A stretch of 64,000 nt of DNA from Alteromonas salexigens. Lineage in GTDB: Bacteria; Pseudomonadota; Gammaproteobacteria; Enterobacterales; Alteromonadaceae. The stretch spans positions 186,001 through 250,000 of the forward strand of contig NZ_JAOTJC010000007.1 of assembly GCF_025628895.1 (NCBI RefSeq), given 5' to 3'. The notes under the pieces are model-generated. The model was not told the origin of the DNA and ran no database searches. It worked only from the letters and a program-made list of their open reading frames with translations. Shown here piece by piece: positions 8,585-17,902 of the stretch. Numbering within the stretch: the stretch's first letter is position 1; each line of letters begins with the position of its first letter. The position numbers and the translations under genes are program-made.

Positions 8585-10179
8585 TGCACGCATTCAGCGA
8601 ACTCCTCGACCAGCTTTACTTTACCGCCGGCAATAACGCCAAAGCCGCGATTATTACAGACTACCTGGCTCACACCCCCGATCCGGACCGGGGGTGGGCC
8701 ATAGCGGCGCTGGCCGGCACCCTTAAGTTCGACTTTTTCAAACGCAACACGGTGAAAAAGCTGATGCTGGAACGGGTGGACCCCGAACTGTTTGCCCTGA
8801 GCTATGACTATGTTGGTGAGATGAGCGAGACCGTGGCCCACCTGTGGCCGCAAACCTCTTCCAGTGAACAGGACGCGCTGCCGTCGCTGGCAGAAGTGGT
8901 GGAACAATTTCAGCAATGCAGTCGCAACACCGTGGGGAAGCTGCTGGCCGGGTACCTGGACAGTATGACCGCCGCACAGCGCTGGGCGCTGATTAAACTT
9001 GGTACCCGGGGCCTGCGGGTAGGAGTGTCAGCCCGCACCATAAAGCATATTTTAGCCAGTTACGGAAATGTGGATGTAGCAGAGGTAGAAGCCATTTGGC
9101 ATGGTGTAGCGCCCCCCTATACCTCACTGCTGGCCTGGCTCGAAGGGCGTGCCGACAAACCGGATATCCGCGGGGAAGTCACCTTTCATCCAGTTATGCT
9201 GTCCCACCCACTCACTGACGGTGACCTTAACAGCTGGTCACCGGCGGACTGGCAGGTGGAGCACAAATATGACGGCATTCGGGTTCAGCTGGTGTCTACC
9301 AACAAGGGAAAAGCCCTATTCAGCCGTACCGGAGACGATATCAGTAGCGCGTTTCCGGATGTGCTTGAAGGGCTGACATCCCACGGGGTAGTAGACGGCG
9401 AGTTGCTTATCATGCACGGTACCCGGGTAGATACGTTTAACACACTGCAACAGCGCTTAAACCGCAAGTCCCCCACCAAAAAACTGCTGGCCGAGTATCC
9501 GGCGGGCATCATATTGTACGACATTTTGATCCAGGGCGAAGACAGCGTGACTGAACAGCCACTCAGTCATCGCCGTAAGGTGCTTGAAACCTGGTTGTGC
9601 GAGCAAAACGCCAGCCATTTACATATCTCGCCAACGCTCGCTGTGGACAGTCTGGAGGAGCTGAATGACCAGTATGCGCGAGCATCTGAGGATGTGGCAG
9701 TAGAAGGGTTAATGCTAAAACGGCGTGCCAGCCAGTATGTGGCGGGCCGACCTAAGGGGCAATGGTATAAATGGAAACGACAGCCGAAGCTGGTCGATGC
9801 CGTGATCATGTACGCCCAACGCGGTCACGGCAAGCGTTCCAGCTTTTATTCAGACTTTACCTTCGGCGCCTGGCAGGGAGACCAGTTATTGCCCATAGGC
9901 AAAGCCTATTCCGGGTTTACCGATGACGAACTCAAAAAACTCGACAACTGGGTGCGCCGGCATACCGTAGGCCGTTTTGGACCGGTCAAAGAAGTTAAGA
10001 AGGAACTGGTGATTGAAGTCGCCTTCGATGCTGTGCATCCGTCCACCCGACATAAATCGGGTATTGCCCTGCGCTTTCCTCGCTTTCACCGCATCCGCTG
10101 GGACAAGCCCGCGCGGGAAGCCGATTCACTGGACACCGTAAAAGCACTCATTGATACACCAGCATCACGCAAATCCTAA
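8584..10179 (+). CDS. ATP-dependent DNA ligase of the repair cassette
   Basis: A 531-residue ATP-dependent ligase, distinct from the NAD-dependent housekeeping enzyme LigA. It has an N-terminal DNA-binding domain (about 1-200), the nucleotidyltransferase domain with the adenylated lysine in KYDG (Lys228), and later blocks GEL, EGLMLKRR and WYKWKR (motif V), then an OB-fold. It overlaps the exonuclease gene by one base (TGATG). No polymerase or Ku domain is fused, so it is not a LigD-type end-joining enzyme. Together with helicase, exonuclease and phosphoesterase it completes the four-gene cassette named after it. Confidence 0.93.
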   Translation: MHAFSELLDQLYFTAGNNAKAAIITDYLAHTPDPDRGWAIAALAGTLKFDFFKRNTVKKLMLERVDPELFALSYDYVGEMSETVAHLWPQTSSSEQDALPSLAEVVEQFQQCSRNTVGKLLAGYLDSMTAAQRWALIKLGTRGLRVGVSARTIKHILASYGNVDVAEVEAIWHGVAPPYTSLLAWLEGRADKPDIRGEVTFHPVMLSHPLTDGDLNSWSPADWQVEHKYDGIRVQLVSTNKGKALFSRTGDDISSAFPDVLEGLTSHGVVDGELLIMHGTRVDTFNTLQQRLNRKSPTKKLLAEYPAGIILYDILIQGEDSVTEQPLSHRRKVLETWLCEQNASHLHISPTLAVDSLEELNDQYARASEDVAVEGLMLKRRASQYVAGRPKGQWYKWKRQPKLVDAVIMYAQRGHGKRSSFYSDFTFGAWQGDQLLPIGKAYSGFTDDELKKLDNWVRRHTVGRFGPVKEVKKELVIEVAFDAVHPSTRHKSGIALRFPRFHRIRWDKPAREADSLDTVKALIDTPASRKS

Positions 10180-10225
10180 CGCACGCCCTCTACGCTTCGC
10201 GCTCGTCCCAGATTCATAGCAGGGA

Positions 10226-10885
10226 TCAGCGGGTCACCACGCGGCTGGCACCGCGCAGTAACGCTTCTTGGTCTATTTTATGGGGGATGGCCACCCCTCT
10301 GCGAGCCGCCGGGCGAGCTTCAATACTGTTTTTCCATCGCCGCAGATTATCCAATCCGTCAATACTGACCCCTGACCAGGCGTAAGTTCTTACCCAGCAC
10401 CAGTTGGCCATATCGGCAATACTGTAGCTGCCTGCCAGATAGTCCCGGTCTGCCAGGTGTGTATCGAGCACCGTAAACAGCCGGCGTACCTCATTATGAT
10501 AGCGGTCGATAGCCACAGGGATCCGTTCGTCCAGATAACGGTGAAATACGTTGGCCTGGCCCATCATGGGTCCTACTCCTCCTATCTGAAACATCAGCCA
10601 CTGAATAGCCTCACTGCGTTTCAGAGGATCGTCAGGCAAAAACTGACCCGTTTTCTCGGCCAGATATAGCAAGATGGCACCTGACTCAAACACCGCATGG
10701 TTGTGGTTATCATGATCGACAATGACCGGAATACGCCCGTTAGGGTTCAATGCTTTAAACCCGGGTGTATGTTGTTGCCCTTCCATGAGATTGACGGCTT
10801 CGGTCCGGTAGGCCAGCCCCATCTCTTCCAGGGCCACCGAGGCTTTCCAGCCATTAGGCGTTGCGGCGGTGTACAGGGTAATCAT
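10226..10885 (-). CDS. Glutathione S-transferase, Nu-class like
   Basis: A 219-residue cytosolic glutathione transferase. The N-terminal thioredoxin-like domain (1-80) opens with [18 protein letters not shown] and contains the cis-proline block GRIPVIVD and the glutathione-binding [13 protein letters not shown]. The helical C-terminal domain follows. The pattern TPNGWK is shared with E. coli YfcG/YghU, which act as disulfide-bond reductases or peroxidases with glutathione. Its ATG overlaps the stop of the upstream GST gene in TGATG, so the two GSTs are co-translated. The substrate cannot be read from the sequence. Confidence 0.88.
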   Translation of the reverse strand: MITLYTAATPNGWKASVALEEMGLAYRTEAVNLMEGQQHTPGFKALNPNGRIPVIVDHDNHNHAVFESGAILLYLAEKTGQFLPDDPLKRSEAIQWLMFQIGGVGPMMGQANVFHRYLDERIPVAIDRYHNEVRRLFTVLDTHLADRDYLAGSYSIADMANWCWVRTYAWSGVSIDGLDNLRRWKNSIEARPAARRGVAIPHKIDQEALLRGASRVVTR

Positions 10886-11493
10886 CAGGCCTGCGCACTC
10901 TCACGCTGGCTTACCCGGGCATACCATTCGTGCAGGTTGCGGTGTTGCTCCTGCAGACGAATATCCACTACCCGGCCAAAATCAATGGCGCACAGCGCGG
11001 TTATATCAGCGATGCTGAATGCGGGACCGGCAATGAAGTCATTTAATTCAAGACGACGCTCCAGAATATTCAGGTATTTCGACGCATTGATACCTGCTTC
11101 TTTACCGTACTCAGGCACCGGCGTCATACGGTCTTTAAAATACCCGGTAGTGTGCTGAAAGCACATGCCGATTTGCAGCAACAGCGCCATTTCAACCTGC
11201 CGCTGCCACATAGCAATGGTGGCTTTTTCCAGGGGCAGTGTGCCAAGTAACGGCGGATCGGGGTGCAGGGCTTCAAAATAGGTACAGATGGCGTCGGTTT
11301 CTGCGATACAGGTGCCGTCATCCAGCTCCAGCACAGGCACTTTTCCCAGCGGGTTTCTGGCCCGCATTTCTGCGGTGAGGTTTTCACCTTTGAGAATATC
11401 TACTTGCTGGTATTCCATGGGAATGCCTTTTTCTGCCAGAAACATGCGCACTCGTCGGGGATTGGGGGCGGTTTTGGTTTCGTATATTTTCAT
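10885..11493 (-). CDS. Glutathione S-transferase family protein
   Basis: A 202-residue GST with an N-terminal thioredoxin fold ([15 protein letters not shown], then [14 protein letters not shown] and [10 protein letters not shown]) and an all-helical C-terminal half. The NPRRVRMF opening lacks the catalytic cysteine seen in beta-class enzymes, so a serine/tyrosine or non-catalytic mechanism is likely. It is the first gene of a two-GST operon, overlapping the second by one base. Detoxification of electrophiles or peroxides is the family role; the true substrate is unknown. Confidence 0.88.
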   Translation of the reverse strand: MKIYETKTAPNPRRVRMFLAEKGIPMEYQQVDILKGENLTAEMRARNPLGKVPVLELDDGTCIAETDAICTYFEALHPDPPLLGTLPLEKATIAMWQRQVEMALLLQIGMCFQHTTGYFKDRMTPVPEYGKEAGINASKYLNILERRLELNDFIAGPAFSIADITALCAIDFGRVVDIRLQEQHRNLHEWYARVSQRESAQA

Positions 11494-11658
11494 GGGCGCT
11501 CCGTCGGCCTTGCCTGCTTTGATTTTCAGCGCCCATCCCCCACTAATCCACGGGACAGGGACGCATTTCTAATTCAGCATAAGCTGACAAAGGGCCGGGT
11601 GCAAATCACCACAGATTTGCAATAACTATCAGCAGGCTGAATGCCGGCTCAGGTGGCG

Positions 11659-12426
11659 TCAGTCGACCGCTGCCTGTTTGCGGTAACCTTGCAGGAAATT
11701 AACGGCGGTACTGCGGGTACAGCGCCAGTTACGGGTAAAGGGATTCATCGCCATGCCCGTTTCATGGCACAGCGTGAGCGCCTCGCCGGTCCAGCTATTC
11801 AGCTCGGTGGGTTTGACAAATTTGCGCCAGTCGTGGGTTCCCACGGGCAAGTAGCGCATGACATATTCGGCCCCGACGATTGCCACCACGAAACTTCTCA
11901 GGGTACGGTTCAGCGTGGCCAGAAACAGTAACCCGCCGGGTTTGACCATGGCGGCGCACTGCCTGATCAGCGCGGCCTGGTCCGGAACATGTTCCACCAC
12001 TTCGGCGTTAATCACAATGTCGAACTGGCGCTGTGTCGCAGCCATGTCGTCGGCCAGCATATGCATATATTCAATGTCCAGTCCCTGCGACCGGGCGTGC
12101 CGTTTAGCCACCTCCACACTGGTGGCGCTGGCGTCGATGCCCGTCACGCGGGCGCCACGTCTGGCCAGCGGCTCGCAAATCAGGCCGCCGCCTGAGCCCA
12201 CGTCTAACACATGTTTCCCCCGCAGCAGCGCACTGTTGTCGGGGCGCTTCAGCTCCCGGGATAACACCGTTAAGATCTCTGCTACTCTGGCATTATTAAA
12301 TTCCAGTGCGGTCTGATATTTGCCGTCTGGATCCCACCAAGACTCAGCCAGTGCGTCGAAACGCGCAATTTCTTCATCAGACTTGTTGTGTGGGGCCGGT
12401 TTACTTAAGCGACTTTTATCTAACAT
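11659..12426 (-). CDS. ubiG: Ubiquinone biosynthesis O-methyltransferase UbiG
   Basis: A 255-residue class I SAM methyltransferase that carries out both O-methylations of ubiquinone synthesis. The SAM-binding glycine loop VLDVGSGGG lies around 73-81, followed by GIDAS (97-101), and the family signatures FDALAESWWDPDGK and VGTHDWRKFVKP are present. I chose the ATG at 12426, with GAGG ahead of it; the 85 codons further upstream in the open frame are low-quality sequence running through the divergent promoter. The last 30 residues differ from the usual UbiG tail but the core is complete. In many relatives ubiG neighbours gyrA or mupP; here it stands alone, facing the DUF2237 gene. Confidence 0.9.
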   Translation of the reverse strand: MLDKSRLSKPAPHNKSDEEIARFDALAESWWDPDGKYQTALEFNNARVAEILTVLSRELKRPDNSALLRGKHVLDVGSGGGLICEPLARRGARVTGIDASATSVEVAKRHARSQGLDIEYMHMLADDMAATQRQFDIVINAEVVEHVPDQAALIRQCAAMVKPGGLLFLATLNRTLRSFVVAIVGAEYVMRYLPVGTHDWRKFVKPTELNSWTGEALTLCHETGMAMNPFTRNWRCTRSTAVNFLQGYRKQAAVD

Positions 12427-12570
12427 AGAGACCTCATTACAATGCCAGCTTATGCGGCATAACGGACACGGATGGTGGCTCCGTAAACTCAGATCCGTGT
12501 CTGACAGAGGTGGATACACCGATTTCGTACTATGATACGGTGAACAGAAGGTAAAGATCCGGGGAGAACT

Positions 12571-12933
12571 ATGGCGAATGCAAAAAACGTGTACGGACAG
12601 CCCCTGCAGCTGTGTTGCGGCAACGGCGGATTCACCCGCGAGGGGTTCTGTTATGTGCCCCACGGTGATGTGGGAAACCACAGCGTGTGTGCGGTTGTCG
12701 ATGAAGCTTTTTTAGCCTTTTCCAATAGCATGGGGAACGATCTCACCACCCCTCGTCCTGAGTTCGCGTTCGCCGGCCTTGCGCCAGGAGATCGCTGGTG
12801 TTTGTGTGCAGCACGATGGATGCAGGCCTATGAGGCTGGGGTGGCGCCAAATGTAAACCTGGCTGCCACCCACGAAAAGGCGCTGGATATTATTCCGCTG
12901 GCTATTCTGGAGCTATACGCCCTGCCCGCGTAG
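12571..12933 (+). CDS. DUF2237 family protein
   Basis: A 120-residue cytosolic protein of the DUF2237 family. Typical family blocks are visible: GQPLQLCC near the start, GFTREGFC, NDLTTPRPEFAFAGLAPGDRWCLCAARW and a conserved ending LDIIPLAILELYAL. Several cysteines and a histidine (ATHEKAL) are conserved in the family, suggesting metal or redox chemistry, but no function has been demonstrated that I know of. A GGAG site precedes the ATG. Its stop codon directly abuts the stop of the convergent aldehyde dehydrogenase gene, leaving no intergenic base. Confidence 0.88.
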   Translation: MANAKNVYGQPLQLCCGNGGFTREGFCYVPHGDVGNHSVCAVVDEAFLAFSNSMGNDLTTPRPEFAFAGLAPGDRWCLCAARWMQAYEAGVAPNVNLAATHEKALDIIPLAILELYALPA

Positions 12934-14367
12934 TTACGCTTTATGCGGGTTGCGGATAACCAGTAAGCGGGTCTCCATCATATCCTCGATGGCATAGCGG
13001 ATCCCCTCCCGGCCGAGACCAGAATCTTTGACCCCGCCATAGGGCATATTATCTACCCGCCAGCTGGGTACATCGCCAATAATTACGCCGCCCACATCCA
13101 GCTCGTCCCAGGCCTGTTGGGCTTTATAGATGTCACGTGTGAAGACGCCAGCCTGCAGGCCATAGCGGCTGTTGTTGACTTCTTTGAGCGCTGCGCTGTA
13201 GTCATCGAAGGGGATCAGCACGGATAAGGGACCAAAGGCCTCTTCGGCACTGGCATCACAGCTGGCCGGCACGTTTTCCATCACGGTGGCCTGTAACATA
13301 GCGCCGTCCCGTTCGCCGCCACACAGGATATCGCCCCCCGCACTGGCGGCTTCTTTGATCCAGGTTTCCAGCCGCTCGGCCTCACCCTCTGAAATCATCG
13401 GGCCAATAAAGGTGTCTTTATCAGACGGGTCCCCGGACACCAGATTTTTTACCCGTTCCACATAGCGCTGCTTAAACTCATCGTAAATTTTGCTGTGCAC
13501 CAGCAGGCGCTGCACACTGATACAACTCTGCCCGGATTGATAATACGCACCAATGATGATGCGGTTAATGGCATCTTCAATATCGGCATCCTCGTCCACC
13601 ACACAGGCGGCATTACCACCCAGTTCGAGTACCACAGGCTTCTTGCCGGCTTTAGCTTTCAGTGCCCAGCCCACATCTGGCGAGCCGGTAAAGCTTAGTA
13701 GTTTCAGGCGATCATCAGTGGTGAACAGATCAGCACCGTCCCGGCTACAGGGCAATATAGAGAATGCGCCTTTAGGTAAGTCGGTTTCTGCCAGCACTTC
13801 ACCGATAATCAGTGCGCCTATTGGGGTTTTTGAGGCAGGCTTGAGTACAAAGGTACAGCCTGCTGCGATGGCCGGCGCCACCTTATGTGCTGCCAGATTC
13901 AGCGGGAAGTTAAACGGCGAGATAAACGAGCAGGGGCCAATAGGCACCTTTTTGGTCATACCCTGGTAGCCTTTCGCCCGTGAGGATATCTCCAGGTTAA
14001 TCACTTCACCATTTATGCGTACCGATTCTTCCGAAGCAATCCGGAAGGTATCAATTAGCCGGGTGACTTCGCCTTTCGCATCGTTAATCGGCTTACCCGC
14101 TTCAATACACAGTGCGTCAGCCAGTTCATCGGCACGTTCTTCAAAGCGCTTCACACAATGGTCCAGCACAGCCTGACGCTCATAGGGCGTGGTTGCCGCC
14201 ATGGCGCTTTGCGCACGCTCGGCGGCGGCAATGGCCTGGTCAATCACGTCAGCATCGGCCATGGCTACCCGGGTAGCCACCTCGCCGGTGTATTTGTTGG
14301 TCACATCCAAATCAGTATTGGCAAACACGGCTTCACTTGCCAGGTAATAGGGATAGCTATCCTTCAT
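12934..14367 (-). CDS. NAD(P)-dependent aldehyde dehydrogenase
   Basis: A 477-residue soluble aldehyde dehydrogenase that should oxidise an aldehyde to its acid. The catalytic cysteine lies in GQSC (Cys282), the general base in LELGG (Glu248), the oxyanion asparagine in PFNFPLN (Asn153) and the cofactor loop in SFTGSP (225-230). It resembles lactaldehyde, succinate-semialdehyde and phosphonoacetaldehyde dehydrogenases; sequence alone does not decide between them. The ATG overlaps the end of the upstream thiamine-diphosphate enzyme by four bases, so the two are coupled and may share a substrate route. Confidence 0.9.
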   Translation of the reverse strand: MKDSYPYYLASEAVFANTDLDVTNKYTGEVATRVAMADADVIDQAIAAAERAQSAMAATTPYERQAVLDHCVKRFEERADELADALCIEAGKPINDAKGEVTRLIDTFRIASEESVRINGEVINLEISSRAKGYQGMTKKVPIGPCSFISPFNFPLNLAAHKVAPAIAAGCTFVLKPASKTPIGALIIGEVLAETDLPKGAFSILPCSRDGADLFTTDDRLKLLSFTGSPDVGWALKAKAGKKPVVLELGGNAACVVDEDADIEDAINRIIIGAYYQSGQSCISVQRLLVHSKIYDEFKQRYVERVKNLVSGDPSDKDTFIGPMISEGEAERLETWIKEAASAGGDILCGGERDGAMLQATVMENVPASCDASAEEAFGPLSVLIPFDDYSAALKEVNNSRYGLQAGVFTRDIYKAQQAWDELDVGGVIIGDVPSWRVDNMPYGGVKDSGLGREGIRYAIEDMMETRLLVIRNPHKA

Positions 14368-16019
14368 GATTTGTCTCCTTGCAGTTGTTGGCTGAGTTTG
14401 CGGATAGTACGGTTAAGGGTTTCATCGTTCATACTATAGTCCACCGGGCAATCCACCACATGCACGCCCGGGGTATCCAGACAATTTTGTACAATGGGCA
14501 TTAACGCATCAGTGGCATCAACCCGCCAGCCCTGGGCACCATAGCTTTCTGCGTATTTCACAAAGTCAGGGTTGCCATAGTCCAGCCCGAAGTTATCAAA
14601 GTGCATATGACTCTGTTTCCACTTAATCATGCCATAGGCATCGTCACGCAGTATGACAACCACCAGATCCAGCCCCAGTCTGACAGCAGTTTCCAGTTCC
14701 TGACTGTTCATCATAAACCCGCCGTCACCGCACACACTGAGCACTTTACATTCGGGGTTAACCAGTTTGGCTGCGATGGCTGACGGCAAACCTGCTCCCA
14801 TGGAGGCCAGGGCATTATCCAGCAACAGGGTGTTCGGCATATATGCCGGATAGTTGCGGGCAAACCAGATTTTGTAGACGCCGTTATCCAGCGTCACAAT
14901 GCCGTCTTCGGGCATGACTTTGCGGATATCTTTAACAAAACGCTCTGGCAGAATCGGGAAACGGTTATCGTTTTCCGCCTCGTCACGATGCTTCACATAG
15001 GCTTCGTGCACATCCAGATAGAAATCCAGTTTCCAGTCCGGTTGAGGCGTAATACCCTCTTTGATTTGCCAGACGCTGTTGGCGATGTCGCCCACCACTT
15101 CCAGCTGCGGGAAGTACACAGGATCCACGGCGGCAGGTTCAAAGTTGATGTGAATCACCTGCATGCCGTCGTGGTGCATGAAAAACGGCGGTTTTTCCAC
15201 GACATCGTGACCCACATTGATGATCAGGTCGGCGCGGGAGATGGCCTGATGCACAAAATCGCCATCAGACAGCGCGGTATTGCCGACAAAGAGCTTATCA
15301 CGCTCGTCGAGCACCCCTTTACCCATCTGGGTAGTGATAAACGGGATGCCGGTTTTATCGACAAATTCGCGCAGCATTTTGGCCGTCAGTTTACGGTTAG
15401 CGCCGGCGCCTATCAGGATCACCGGTGACGTGGCCTCCTGAATCATATCGATGGCTTTGTTGATCGCTTTGTATTCCGCAATGGGGCGACGGGCCATACT
15501 CTGTTTAAGCAGCGGCTGACTGGTATCTTCCGCAGCAATATCTTCAGGCAGTTCAATATGTACCGCCCCCGGGCGTTCTTCATGCGCCACTCTGAAGGCT
15601 TCTCTGACCACCGAGGGTATACGGTCACCACTGACGACCTGCGTGGTGTATTTGGTAATTGGCCGCATCATATCGACCGCATCGATAACCTGAAAACGGC
15701 CCTGCTTACTGGTTTTGATGGGTTTCTGGCCGGTAACCATCAGCATGGGCATGGCGCCCAACTGTGCATACGCAGCGGGCGTGACCAGGTTAGTGGCGCC
15801 GGGGCCTAAGGTAGATAAGCATACTGCCACTTTGCCGGTCAGGCGTCCGTAGGTCGCCGCCATAAAGCCTGCACCTTGTTCATGGCGGGTAAGCACCAGC
15901 TTGATATTGGATGTACGCAGTGACTCCAGCAGGTCGAGATTTTCTTCGCCGGGAATGCCGAAGATGTATTCCACACCTTCTGCTTCGAGGGCCTTTACAA
16001 AAAGATCTGAGGCTTTCAT
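14364..16019 (-). CDS. Acetolactate-synthase-like thiamine-diphosphate enzyme
   Basis: A 551-residue thiamine diphosphate enzyme. The activating glutamate is in GIPGEEN (about Glu25), the FAD/nucleotide-like central domain follows, and the cofactor motif starts with GDGG (431-434) and ends with RDDAYGM, where the usual Asn ligand position reads Asp. It has the arrangement of catabolic acetolactate synthase, joining two pyruvates, but no regulatory small subunit gene is present. I chose ATG 16019 because AAGGAG sits 11 bases upstream; GTG 16031 lies too close to that site. It is followed by an overlapping aldehyde dehydrogenase gene, which hints at carboligation or decarboxylation producing an aldehyde rather than branched-chain amino acid synthesis. 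Confidence 0.85.
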   Translation of the reverse strand: MKASDLFVKALEAEGVEYIFGIPGEENLDLLESLRTSNIKLVLTRHEQGAGFMAATYGRLTGKVAVCLSTLGPGATNLVTPAAYAQLGAMPMLMVTGQKPIKTSKQGRFQVIDAVDMMRPITKYTTQVVSGDRIPSVVREAFRVAHEERPGAVHIELPEDIAAEDTSQPLLKQSMARRPIAEYKAINKAIDMIQEATSPVILIGAGANRKLTAKMLREFVDKTGIPFITTQMGKGVLDERDKLFVGNTALSDGDFVHQAISRADLIINVGHDVVEKPPFFMHHDGMQVIHINFEPAAVDPVYFPQLEVVGDIANSVWQIKEGITPQPDWKLDFYLDVHEAYVKHRDEAENDNRFPILPERFVKDIRKVMPEDGIVTLDNGVYKIWFARNYPAYMPNTLLLDNALASMGAGLPSAIAAKLVNPECKVLSVCGDGGFMMNSQELETAVRLGLDLVVVILRDDAYGMIKWKQSHMHFDNFGLDYGNPDFVKYAESYGAQGWRVDATDALMPIVQNCLDTPGVHVVDCPVDYSMNDETLNRTIRKLSQQLQGDKS

Positions 16020-16165
16020 TGCAGTAAACACTCCTTTTTACACGCGCTTGAAAAGATAAAGCTCAGTGTCACCCGCTGTGGGGAATGCACTGAAATAAGA
16101 AACACACGCGTTATTTGCTTAGTATCCGTACGGGAAGCTATGCCTTTTCGTTTACCCCCAAACTA

Positions 16166-16192
16166 AAAAGCCAGTGTAAACACTGGCTTTTA
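16166..16192 (-). terminator. Terminator after DUF4112 gene
   Basis: A perfect 11-bp stem (AAAAGCCAGTG paired with CACTGGCTTTT) with a TAAA loop lies at 16166-16191, directly past the DUF4112 stop codon at 16197. It separates the hemH-DUF4112 pair from the acetolactate-synthase-like gene and has A/T runs on both sides, so it may work both ways. Confidence 0.8.
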
Positions 16193-16196
16193 TTCG

Positions 16197-16649
16197 CTAC
16201 TCACGTTGTTCCCGCTCGGCTTCGGCAAGCTTTTCCTCCCACCTTACCAGCTTCTGCTGGGTTGCACTGTCTACCCGGGCTTTGTTTTCTTCTACCCACC
16301 AGCGTTCCATCAGGCGTACATTCTTCTGATTGGCCTTATAGAAAATATCCACCACATCACCCACCACAGGGATAAAGCCCAGCCCGAAGTCGATGGCGGC
16401 GTTTCGTACCATACTGGTAAGTAACGGTTTGGGCACGCCCATACTTTTGGCCAGCCAGATAATACGAAATGACGCACCGAGCATCAGGGCATCACCGGCA
16501 CCCGGGATCAGGCCAATCAGGGAATCCAGACCCACCCGAATCGGAATGATTGGCAGCTTTACGGCTGTATCCAGCAAGTTGGCCATTTTCTGCGCTTTTC
16601 GCAGCGCTGCTGGCGCCTGCACCTCATTATTCCCTGTGTCGTGTTTCAC
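16197..16649 (-). CDS. DUF4112 domain protein
   Basis: A 150-residue protein of the DUF4112 family, with the family core PIIPIRVGLDSLIGLIPGAGDALMLGAS and a second hydrophobic segment FGLGFIPVVGDVVDIFYKANQKN. The two glycine/proline-rich hydrophobic stretches suggest membrane association. The tail is charged (KLVRWEEKLAEAEREQRE). It begins three bases past the ferrochelatase stop, so it is co-transcribed with hemH. Function unknown. Confidence 0.85.
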   Translation of the reverse strand: MKHDTGNNEVQAPAALRKAQKMANLLDTAVKLPIIPIRVGLDSLIGLIPGAGDALMLGASFRIIWLAKSMGVPKPLLTSMVRNAAIDFGLGFIPVVGDVVDIFYKANQKNVRLMERWWVEENKARVDSATQQKLVRWEEKLAEAEREQRE

Positions 16650-16652
16650 CCG

Positions 16653-17732
16653 TTACTCCTTCGCTCCCTGAGCGCGGGCCAGTGCGGCCCGCTCCTGACT
16701 GTTATGGTCGATACGCCAGCCTGCTAAATTTTGCTCAACTAACGTGTGTAAAAAGTGAATGTGGGCATCGTCATCATTCAGCGCGGCAATATATTCATAA
16801 CGCTCGCCACCCGCTTGCATAAAGTATTCACGGTTTTCTTCACCAATTTCTTCTATCGTTTCCAGACAATCGGCCGAGAACCCCGGGCAAAATACCTGCA
16901 CGGCTTTAACGCCCTGCGCCGGTAATGCTTTGAGCGTATGGTCGGTGTAGGGTTTTAACCATTCTTCCTGTCCAAAGCGTGACTGGAAGGTGGTCATGTA
17001 GTCGTCTGGTCCCAGTCCCAGTGCCTCGGCAAGGAGTCGCGATGTTTTATGGCATTCGCAGTGATACGGGTCGCCATTTAACAGATACCGTTTGGGGATA
17101 CCGTGATAGGAAAACAGCAGTTTATCGGCACGGCCTTCGGTAGCCCAGTGCGCACGGATCTTGTCAGCCATGGCGTTTATATAACCCGCCTCGTCATGGT
17201 AATGGTTGATAAACCGCAACTCCGGGATCCAGCGCCGTGAGGTGAAATCTTTAGCCAGTGCATCGAATGTCGACGCCGTGGTAGACGCGCAGTATTGCGG
17301 ATACAGCGGGAGCACCACCAATTTCCGTACACCCTTTTCCAGCATCCGGTCCAGCGCAGACTTGATCGACGGGTTCCCATAGCGCATGGCATAGTCTACC
17401 ACCACGTCATCGCCGTGGGTTTCAGCCAGCCGCGCCGCCAGCTTACGGTGCTGGGCTTTGGTAATAGTTAACAGTGGCGAGCCTTCTTCTGTCCATACCG
17501 TTTTGTACGCCTCTGCCGAACGTTTCGGCCGGATATTCAGGATCACGAAATTGAGAATACACCACCACAGGGCACGCGGCACTTCCACCACCCGGGGGTC
17601 GGACAGAAACTCACGTAAATAAGGTTTGAGCGCGGCCTTGGTGGGGCTCTCGGGCGTCCCCAGGTTGGTTATCAGCACGCCCAGCTTATCGGCTTGTGCG
17701 TGGGTAAAATTGGGACTGCCTTGATACTTCAT
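16653..17732 (-). CDS. hemH: Ferrochelatase
   Basis: This 359-residue enzyme inserts Fe(II) into protoporphyrin IX, the last step of haem synthesis. The active-site histidine is in SYHGIPKRY and the conserved glutamate region in PGFSADCLETIEEIGEENREYF. A cysteine cluster HCECHKTSRLLAEALG follows the histidine, as in many marine gammaproteobacterial relatives. It is slightly longer than E. coli HemH (320 residues) owing to N- and C-terminal extensions. It leads a two-gene unit with the DUF4112 gene. Another haem gene, hemE, lies 15 kb away. Confidence 0.94.
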   Translation of the reverse strand: MKYQGSPNFTHAQADKLGVLITNLGTPESPTKAALKPYLREFLSDPRVVEVPRALWWCILNFVILNIRPKRSAEAYKTVWTEEGSPLLTITKAQHRKLAARLAETHGDDVVVDYAMRYGNPSIKSALDRMLEKGVRKLVVLPLYPQYCASTTASTFDALAKDFTSRRWIPELRFINHYHDEAGYINAMADKIRAHWATEGRADKLLFSYHGIPKRYLLNGDPYHCECHKTSRLLAEALGLGPDDYMTTFQSRFGQEEWLKPYTDHTLKALPAQGVKAVQVFCPGFSADCLETIEEIGEENREYFMQAGGERYEYIAALNDDDAHIHFLHTLVEQNLAGWRIDHNSQERAALARAQGAKE

Positions 17733-17875
17733 AGTTGCCTGTTGTGATAAGTAAATAGAAGAAACTTAAGCGTTAGTATACTGAATACTCAGTGGTTTTG
17801 ATCGTCCATAGCTTTAATTATTGTTCATCTGGCTGGCATTGCTGAGTGTCAGTGTCTACCTTTTACGGATATAAA

Positions 17876-17897
17876 AAAACGGCCCGCAGGCCGTTTT
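17876..17897 (-). terminator. Terminator after AbgT transporter gene
   Basis: The stem ACGGCC-CGCA-GGCCGT (17879-17894) is flanked by seven A on one side and five T on the other. It lies six bases past the stop codon of the leftward abgT-like gene, where it would end that transcript. Confidence 0.85.
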
Positions 17898-17902
17898 TGT
17901 TA

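Noticed and set aside
12427..12681. Upstream extension of ubiG by 85 codons
   Set aside because: The extension crosses the divergent promoter and a binding site supports the internal ATG 12426.
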